Assembly (NCBI GenBank): GCA_029077775.1
Contig: JAQNCU010000004.1
Span: 1 to 28,086 of the forward strand
Origin: Acidocella sp.
Lineage (GTDB): Bacteria; Pseudomonadota; Alphaproteobacteria; Acetobacterales; Acetobacteraceae
Reading direction: 5' to 3'
Length of the DNA: 28,086 nt
Part shown: piece after piece, positions 22,115 through 28,086 of the stretch
How positions within the stretch are numbered: the stretch's first letter is position 1
Layout of the letters: every line of letters starts with the position of its first letter
Translations under genes and position numbers: made by a program
Notes under the pieces: generated by a model
What the model saw: only the letters and a program-made list of their open reading frames with translations
The model's database searches: none
What the model was told of the DNA's origin: nothing

Positions 22115-25100
22115 GGCGGCTCCGGTGGAACAGGCAATACATTGCGGGTACGGCGAACAGTGAGAGCACAAACCCGCTGCTCATGCCCGTTGCCAGCACC
22201 ACACCCAGATCATACCGGATCACTGATTGCGGCCCGCTCGATAAAATCAACGGGACCGCCCCGCCGATCAGCGCCAGCGTGATCATCAAAATCGGCCGGA
22301 ACCGCAGCCGCGCCGCGCGCAGTGCCGCCGCCTGAATCGCCAGCCCCTGGTCCTTGCCCTCATGGGCCACCTGCACGAACAATATCCCCTGCCGGGCGAT
22401 CAACCCCCACACCGTCAGCAACGCGATCTCAGTGACGATGTTGAGCGTCGCACCGCCAGCCATGAACAACACCAGGGGGCCAAGACTGGCCAGCGGCACC
22501 GTCGTGATCACCACGAACGGATCGCGCAGGCTTTGGAACTGCGCGGCCAGCAAAAAGAACAACCCCGCCAACCCCAGCGCGAATAATTTGATGTTTTGCT
22601 GGTTGGATTCCCGATAGATCTCAGATGGCCCGCTATACCCAAAGCTCAAATCCGGCGCATGCGCCTGCATGAATTCCGTGCGCAGATCGCTCAAAGCCCG
22701 GCTCAGCGGCACGCCCAGTTTTTGCTGCGCCTGAATGTTTACGCTCGGCAAACCCTGCCAGGACCCCAGCGCATTCGGCGTCTCCGCCCCGGTCAGGCTC
22801 ACCACCGTGCCCAGCGGCACCACCGCGCCACTCGCTGTTTTAACAGGCATTGACAGCAACATCTCCCGCCCGCTGCGCGCGGGCAAAGCGGTCACGAGGT
22901 TCATCGCGGCACCATTGATGCTCACCTGCCCCAGATTACCACCGGCCATCGCGGCTGAAACCGCATCGGTGATATCCCCGTCTGTTATCCCCAGCCGCGA
23001 CGCCAGGGTCCGGTCGATCACCAGCCGGTATTGATATTGCGGCTCTCCCGGATTGATCTGCACGAAGTCGAAATCCCCGGTCGCATAGGCTTGGGTCTGG
23101 ATTTTATCGGCAATGTCGAGCAACCTCGACGCATCGGTCTGGCCGGAGATATTAACCGAGACCGGAAGATCCTCCGACCCTGGCAGCCCGCTATCCTGGT
23201 TCACATAGGCTGAAACACCATCGAGCGTGCCCAGCGCATCCGTCAGCTTCACCACCGCCGCGCCCGCATGTGCGGGCGTGTCGAATGTATACCCGCCGAA
23301 CAACGCATGGCTCTGCTCCGAGGCATCGAGCCATTCCGGCCGCCCTGGTTCCGTCTTATGCAGCACGGCCTCCATATCCGCCGCCTGCGCCTTCATGTAA
23401 TCGATCGATGAGCCATTCGGCGCGCTGGCAAAAATATTCACATCCAACCCGTCGGGTGCCGGGTCGAGATTGCTCGGCGCCACCCGCGCCAGCCCGAAGC
23501 ACAAACCCGCCACCAACACCACGGCAACCGCGATCATCGGGCTCACCCGCAGCGCCGGGGTCAGCATCCGCACATACACATCCCGCAAGCGGTCGATCAC
23601 GCTCCGCGCGTCACGATGATCATAGCGGCGGCTCGCCCACATCGCGATGCTGGGCACGATGGTGAGCGAAATGCCGAGCGAGAGCACAAACGCCGAGATC
23701 AGCACCAGCGCGAAGGGCCTGAACAATGATGCGGTCAGCCCGGAGAGAAACCCGAGCGGCAGAAACGCCACCACCAAAGTGGATGATATCGCCGCCAGCA
23801 CCGGGGCGAGGCGCGTCACACTCGCCTGTGCCGCCGCCAGCGCGCCATCGCCCTCGGCCACGCGGCGGAACACGTCCTCCACCACCACAATCGCATCATC
23901 CACCACCAGCCCCACGGCCAGCACCAGCGCGATAATGGTAAACAAATTAAACGTCTGCCCGGTGATCTCCATCACCACCGTCGCCCCGAGCAATGAGAGC
24001 ATGATCGCGACAAACGGCGCCAAGGCCGCGCGCATGGTGCCAAGCGACAGCCGCACAATGCCACCGACCAGCAAAATCGTAATCACCAGCGTGAGCGCCA
24101 GATCATGCAGAGACCGTGAAACACCGGTCGATTGGTCATATGTGACCTCAAGCCTGATACCGGGCGGCATCATCGGCTTTAACGTCGCCACCATCTTGTG
24201 CACATCGCGCGCCACATCGATGATATTGCCATCCGGCGCGATCCCGGCGGCGATATAAACCGCGGGTTTATCATTATACCATTGCACATCGGCACCAGCA
24301 CTGAAGTCGACACCCACATGGGCGACACTGCGCAACGGCAAGCTCACGCCATTCCGTGTGTCCACCGGAAGATCATTGAAATCCGCAGGCGATGTCAGCT
24401 GTGCCGCATCGTTCAGTGGCATCATCACGGCGTGGTTGCGCAATACGCCACCACCGCCCACAGCACTCGCCACGCTCAGCGTCTGCGCGAGTGATGCTGG
24501 GGTGATCCCCAGCGCTTGCATCGCCACCGGGTCCATGCGCACCTGTAACGATGGAGTCCCGGTATAGAGATAAACCGGCCCGATCCCTGGCACGGTCTCA
24601 AACCGTGGGATCAAATTCGTGGTCGCGAAAGCTGTGATCTGGGCGAGGCTGAGGCTGGGCGGAAACAGCACCGTGATGTTCAGTTCCTGGTTCGCCTGGT
24701 CGTTGCCCACCAGCTTCAGCGTCGGCGCCAAAATCCCCGCTGGCAGCGTGCTGCGCGCGGCGTTCACCGCCGCCAGCACCTCGCCGAACACCGTATCGGC
24801 AGACGCACCATCGGCTAAAAACGCCTGCACGTCGGAATTCGCAACCTGTGTCGTACCTGTGACATATTTAACGCCAGGCAGTGCCGCCACGGCACTTTCC
24901 AACGGCAGGGTTACAAACCGGTCGATCGTCGCGGCATCAGCACCCGGGAAATCGGTTGAGATGTCGATCAGATGCGCAGGAATAATCGGGCTGGACCGGA
25001 TCGGCAGGCTGAACACAGCCGCCAGGCCAAACAGTGCCAGCGCCGCCCCAATCAACCCCACCAGCACAGGCTGGCCGAGGAGCCGTGTCCATATCGTCAC
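22104..25100 (-). CDS. RND efflux pump inner-membrane transporter (AcrB/MexF type)
   Basis: 998 residues, GTG start. TM1 is at about 11-33; the periplasmic porter domain contains FPGADAATIDRFVTLPLESAVAALPGV; TM4 carries VGLVVDDAIVVVEDV with the proton-relay Asp401 and Asp402. The second half repeats the layout, and the closing TM bundle has GLIARQGILFVQ and RFRPILMITLALIGGAVPL. At the place of AcrB Lys940 this protein has Arg903 (ARQG rather than AKNA). Length is slightly below the usual 1030-1050. Exports toxic compounds or drugs from periplasm and membrane by proton antiport; substrate not predictable. GTGA overlap with the adaptor gene. Confidence 0.92.
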   Translation of the reverse strand: MTIWTRLLGQPVLVGLIGAALALFGLAAVFSLPIRSSPIIPAHLIDISTDFPGADAATIDRFVTLPLESAVAALPGVKYVTGTTQVANSDVQAFLADGASADTVFGEVLAAVNAARSTLPAGILAPTLKLVGNDQANQELNITVLFPPSLSLAQITAFATTNLIPRFETVPGIGPVYLYTGTPSLQVRMDPVAMQALGITPASLAQTLSVASAVGGGGVLRNHAVMMPLNDAAQLTSPADFNDLPVDTRNGVSLPLRSVAHVGVDFSAGADVQWYNDKPAVYIAAGIAPDGNIIDVARDVHKMVATLKPMMPPGIRLEVTYDQSTGVSRSLHDLALTLVITILLVGGIVRLSLGTMRAALAPFVAIMLSLLGATVVMEITGQTFNLFTIIALVLAVGLVVDDAIVVVEDVFRRVAEGDGALAAAQASVTRLAPVLAAISSTLVVAFLPLGFLSGLTASLFRPFALVLISAFVLSLGISLTIVPSIAMWASRRYDHRDARSVIDRLRDVYVRMLTPALRVSPMIAVAVVLVAGLCFGLARVAPSNLDPAPDGLDVNIFASAPNGSSIDYMKAQAADMEAVLHKTEPGRPEWLDASEQSHALFGGYTFDTPAHAGAAVVKLTDALGTLDGVSAYVNQDSGLPGSEDLPVSVNISGQTDASRLLDIADKIQTQAYATGDFDFVQINPGEPQYQYRLVIDRTLASRLGITDGDITDAVSAAMAGGNLGQVSINGAAMNLVTALPARSGREMLLSMPVKTASGAVVPLGTVVSLTGAETPNALGSWQGLPSVNIQAQQKLGVPLSRALSDLRTEFMQAHAPDLSFGYSGPSEIYRESNQQNIKLFALGLAGLFFLLAAQFQSLRDPFVVITTVPLASLGPLVLFMAGGATLNIVTEIALLTVWGLIARQGILFVQVAHEGKDQGLAIQAAALRAARLRFRPILMITLALIGGAVPLILSSGPQSVIRYDLGVVLATGMSSGFVLSLFAVPAMYCLFHRSRHAD

Positions 25101-26155
25101 GGTGATTGCAGGCTAACAACAGCCCCCGCGGAAAGCTTGAACCCGCCAATCGCGACGATCTTGTCGCCGGCCTTCAACCCCGAGGTGCTGATCAGGCTTT
25201 GCCCGCCCGCATCGCCATAAATCGTCACATAAACCGGGCTCACCGCATATTGCCCAGGGCCAGCCGGGCTCAACAGATACACAAATGGCCCGAGCGTGCT
25301 GTCATTCAACGCCGTCTGCGGCACCGCCAAGGCTGGCATGGGCGCGCCCGTGGCCAGATGCACAACACCCACCATGCCTGGCAACAGACCTGAAGCGTCG
25401 CCGACCACGACCCCTTCCACATCACGCGCGTCGGTCGCCGGGGCGATTGCTGGCCCCAGCGCCGTTATCTCTCCCTTTGCGGGTACAGCTTGCCCGGCAC
25501 CAACCGGTGCCGCAATCGTGAATGGCTCGCCCACGCTCAGGCCGCCAGATTCCGTCTGCGGCACCGCGAACAACACCCGCAACGGCCCCACGCCCGTCAG
25601 GCTCACGATCACCTGTCCGGCCTGCACATAATCGCCGGGGTCGAGAGTGCGGATGCCAAGCCGCCCGGCAAATGGTGCTGTCATCTGCAACTGTCCGATA
25701 TCCGCTTTATCCAGCGCCATCTGGGCCTGTGCCTCGTCTACCTGCGCCTCGGCCTGCTCAAGTGCTGATTGGCTCGCCCCCGATATCCCGATCAATTTCC
25801 GGGTTCGCGCTAACTGGCGCTGGGCCTGCTCCAGTTTTGCACCATCCAGCGCCATCTGTGCCATCTCTGGCCCGTCGGCCAGTTGCACCAGAACCTGCCC
25901 CGCCGTTACCATCTGGCCCGAGGAAAACATCACCGCGCTTACGATCCCGCCGCGCGCGAGGCTGAGCGATGCTGCCTGCCGCGCCGCCACCGTTGCCGCC
26001 ACCGATGTTTGCGTCCGCCAGATCGCGGCACGGGCGTTCGTGGCGCGCACGACACTCTGTGCCGCCGCCGGACGCGCAAAAATCCCGCCGCAGAGTGCAG
26101 CCAAAAAGATCAATCGTATGTAAATCCGCCGTCTCCCCAGGAAAGCCACACACAT
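25097..26155 (-). CDS. RND efflux periplasmic adaptor (membrane fusion protein)
   Basis: 352 residues from ATG 26155; a GTG at 26167 adds 4 residues and no ribosome site decides between them. A signal peptide (YIRLIFLAALCGGIF, cleavage after AAA near residue 33) precedes the lipoyl half LARGGIVSAVMFSSGQMVTAGQVLVQLADG, a short alpha hairpin (about 95-150, KLEQAQRQLARTRKLIG..SQSALEQAEAQVDEAQAQMALDKAD), the second lipoyl half LQMTAPFAGRLGIRTLDPGDYVQAGQVIVSLTG, then beta-barrel and membrane-proximal domains. Links the pump to the channel. First gene of the operon; no regulator gene is adjacent. Confidence 0.9.
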   Translation of the reverse strand: MCVAFLGRRRIYIRLIFLAALCGGIFARPAAAQSVVRATNARAAIWRTQTSVAATVAARQAASLSLARGGIVSAVMFSSGQMVTAGQVLVQLADGPEMAQMALDGAKLEQAQRQLARTRKLIGISGASQSALEQAEAQVDEAQAQMALDKADIGQLQMTAPFAGRLGIRTLDPGDYVQAGQVIVSLTGVGPLRVLFAVPQTESGGLSVGEPFTIAAPVGAGQAVPAKGEITALGPAIAPATDARDVEGVVVGDASGLLPGMVGVVHLATGAPMPALAVPQTALNDSTLGPFVYLLSPAGPGQYAVSPVYVTIYGDAGGQSLISTSGLKAGDKIVAIGGFKLSAGAVVSLQSP

Positions 26156-26308
26156 TAAGTGCCGCACCCGTTACGCGCCAGCCCTCCGGCCCGCCGCGCC
26201 AGACAAAACCGCCCCCTGTGGCGCGCCTGCCATCATTCGTAAAACCGTTCAAAACCAGAGTGTTTTTTGGTTTTTCCGTCCAAAAAAACGCTGTCTGCTT
26301 GCGCCTTA
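26156..26308. promoter_or_regulatory. Intergenic region with hairpin upstream of efflux operon
   Basis: About 150 bases between the helicase stop and the adaptor gene, expected to hold the operon promoter. A T/A-rich hairpin is visible: GTTTTTTGG (26262-26270) and CCAAAAAAAC (26280-26289), with a 9-base loop. It might be a weak terminator for the helicase gene. No clear -35/-10 pair is visible. Confidence 0.4.
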
Positions 26309-28086
26309 TTACGCCGCGGCGGCTGAAGCTGCTGTATCCGCATCTGCATCCGTGCCAAACAGAAAACTAATATCATCGGCATTAAACGTGATCCCGCTGG
26401 TATCTGAGAATGCGATGCTCGCCAGCTCGGCCTTGCGTTGCTGCAATTCCAGAATGCGCTCCTCGACCGTATCGACCGCGATCAGCTTATAAACAAACAC
26501 AGATTTCGTCTGCCCGATCCGATGCGCCCGGTCCGATGCCTGGTTCTCGACCGCCGGATTCCACCACGGGTCATAATGGATCACCGTATCCGCCGATGTC
26601 AGGTTCAACCCGCGCCCCCCCGCCTTCAACGAGATCAAAAACAGCGGCACCTCTCCGGCCTCGAACGCCCGCACAGGCTCCGCGCGGTCGCGCGTATCGC
26701 CGCGCAATTCCACGAATTTTATCCCCGCCTCAACCAGCCTCGGCTTGATCAGATCGAGCATCGAGGTGAATTGTGAAAACAACAAAATACGCCGCCCCTC
26801 GGGGATCAGCTCGCTCACCATCTCCATCAAATCATCGAGCTTGGCCGAGCTTTCCGTCCCACGATTGCCGCCCAGCTTGACCAGCCGGGGGTCGCAACAG
26901 GCCTGTCGAAGTTTCAATAATGCATCGAGCACGATAATCCGGCTCTGCGCCAATGTGCGCTCGGCCATCTGCTCGCGCACAGTCTCATACAGGGTACCAC
27001 GAATGGTCTCGTATAATTCGCGCTGGTCTGGTGCGAGGCTGATACGCCGTAAGATTGTGTGCTTGGGCGGTAATTCCGTCGCCACTTCGGCCTTGGTCCG
27101 CCGCAATATGAACGGCGCAATCCGCTGCACCAGTTGGGCCCGGCATACTGGATCGCCATTTTTTTCAATCGGCGTGCGGAAGCGTTTGGCAAAACTCCGC
27201 CGGTCACCCAGCAGCCCGGGCATCAGAAACGCGAATTGCGACCACAATTCTTCCAGATTATTCTCAATCGGCGTTCCTGACAGGCAAAGCCTGTGCGTCG
27301 TGGCCAACATGCACACCGCGCGCGTTGCCCGCGCATCCGGGCTTTTTATCGCCTGCGCCTCGTCCAGCACCACAATATGCCACGGCAATTGCCGCATCTC
27401 CTCAATATCGCGGGTCAGCACTGTATAGGTCGTAATCACCACCTGCACATCGTCCAGTTGGTCGCGCTTCTCGTGCCGCTCCATCCCGTGCAGCACCACA
27501 ACATTCAGATGCGGCGCGAATTTCTTCAGCTCGGCGGTCCAGTTCGCCACCAGGCTGGTCGGCACCACAATTAACGCCGGTGATGTCAGCCGCCCTTCGG
27601 CATCCTCCACGCTGATATGCGCGATGGTCTGCGCGGTCTTGCCCAGGCCCATATCGTCAGCCAGAAACCCGCCCAACCCGTGCCCGCCCAGATGCTGCAA
27701 CCAATCCACGCCATGCTGCTGATAGGGGCGCAGATCACCCTTAAAGGTCTCGGGCACCAGCACGGGGATAATCTCCGGCTCACCCCGGAACCGTTCCACA
27801 TAGGCTTCGATCGCGGCGGCATTCTGCCAACTCGTGGTCAGCAAATCCTCCAGCTCCAGCACCGTCGCCGCCGCCCCCACGGGCAGCACCAGCGCCTTCT
27901 CGGCTGATCGCCCCGCAGCCTCGATCAAATCACCCATCACCGCCAGCAACCGCCGGATCCGGTCAGCGGGCAGCTTGATCACCCGCCCGTCATCCATGCT
28001 GGTGATAATCTCGTCACCCACAATCTGCGCCGCATCTATTCCGCCGCGTGCCAGCAAATGTTCCAATATCGGCAATAACGGATGCC
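26309..28086 (-). CDS. SNF2/RapA-family DNA-dependent ATPase, 5' end beyond window
   Basis: The frame is open to the right edge, so the N-terminus is missing; the visible about 592 residues contain the whole SNF2 motor. LRPYQQHGVDWLQHL..GLGGFLADDMGLGKTAQTIA has the Q-like motif and Walker A (about 135-150 of the visible part counted from the TTG at 28075); VVLDEAQAIKSP is motif II (DEAQ); LCLSGTPIENNLEELWSQF is motif III; the second RecA lobe has ILLFSQFTSMLDLI, LISLKAGGRGLNLTSADTVIHYDPWWNPAVENQASDRAHRIGQ (motifs V-VI). Family members usually carry an N-terminal SWIM or helicase-associated region and exceed 900 residues. They remodel protein-DNA or RNA polymerase complexes. The Ala/Asp-rich tail DADADTAASAAAA closes the protein. 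Confidence 0.93.
   Translation of the reverse strand, partial: HPLLPILEHLLARGGIDAAQIVGDEIITSMDDGRVIKLPADRIRRLLAVMGDLIEAAGRSAEKALVLPVGAAATVLELEDLLTTSWQNAAAIEAYVERFRGEPEIIPVLVPETFKGDLRPYQQHGVDWLQHLGGHGLGGFLADDMGLGKTAQTIAHISVEDAEGRLTSPALIVVPTSLVANWTAELKKFAPHLNVVVLHGMERHEKRDQLDDVQVVITTYTVLTRDIEEMRQLPWHIVVLDEAQAIKSPDARATRAVCMLATTHRLCLSGTPIENNLEELWSQFAFLMPGLLGDRRSFAKRFRTPIEKNGDPVCRAQLVQRIAPFILRRTKAEVATELPPKHTILRRISLAPDQRELYETIRGTLYETVREQMAERTLAQSRIIVLDALLKLRQACCDPRLVKLGGNRGTESSAKLDDLMEMVSELIPEGRRILLFSQFTSMLDLIKPRLVEAGIKFVELRGDTRDRAEPVRAFEAGEVPLFLISLKAGGRGLNLTSADTVIHYDPWWNPAVENQASDRAHRIGQTKSVFVYKLIAVDTVEERILELQQRKAELASIAFSDTSGITFNADDISFLFGTDADADTAASAAAA

Noticed and set aside
25758..26252. 164-residue leftward ORF overlapping the adaptor gene
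   Set aside because: Glycine-rich alternative frame of the adaptor gene; no family pattern.

Overview
The window looks like alphaproteobacterial DNA, most likely Acetobacteraceae. The clues are LpxC and efflux proteins of alphaproteobacterial type, a GcrA-family regulator, a CII (CP76-type) regulator of the kind found in alphaproteobacterial phages, and REP-like palindromes with TTTTCCG/CGGAAAA and CCGATCAGG/CCTGATCGG arms. It is a junction: roughly 1-18602 is the right-hand part of a prophage, nearly all transcribed leftward (minus strand), and roughly 18650-28086 is host chromosome.

Prophage, read in its own direction from right to left. (i) Immunity region, 17215-18602: a rightward CI-like repressor and a leftward Cro-like protein face each other across a dyad operator, with a rightward small membrane protein and a leftward CII-type regulator beyond. 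(ii) Early/replication operon, 12315-17148: six tightly coupled leftward genes, namely two hypotheticals, a GcrA-like regulator with an extra C-terminal region, a protein with two Myb/SANT-like segments, a hypothetical, and a P-loop replication ATPase. (iii) An iteron-like array of about 12 copies of GTTCACAGG-type 9-mers around an AT-rich core (12043-12286), a candidate replication origin. (iv) A helix-turn-helix protein in the position of lambda Q, followed by a strong hairpin terminator. (v) Late genes: a possible gpZ-like protein, then the lambda-type head module Nu1 - A (terminase) - W - B (portal) - C (protease) - Nu3 (scaffold) - D (decoration) - E (capsid) - small ORF - FII-like joiner, then a tail terminator and a Mu gpL-like contractile sheath cut by the window edge. 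The phage is therefore a myovirus mosaic with a lambda head and a Mu-type tail. No integrase, lysis or transposase gene is present in the window; these may lie to the left.

The main oddity in the late region is the capsid gene. A T7 homopolymer removes its expected stop codon, so the frame runs on through a perfect intrinsic terminator and a small gene into the head-tail joining gene.

Host side: two palindromic REP-like units and a bidirectional terminator, lpxC (lipid A synthesis, plus strand), then a leftward set of genes: a 5'-truncated SNF2/RapA-type helicase, and an RND efflux operon (periplasmic adaptor, inner-membrane pump, NodT-type outer-membrane lipoprotein) ending with a sulfotransferase. 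The pump has Arg where the proton-relay Lys of AcrB is expected.
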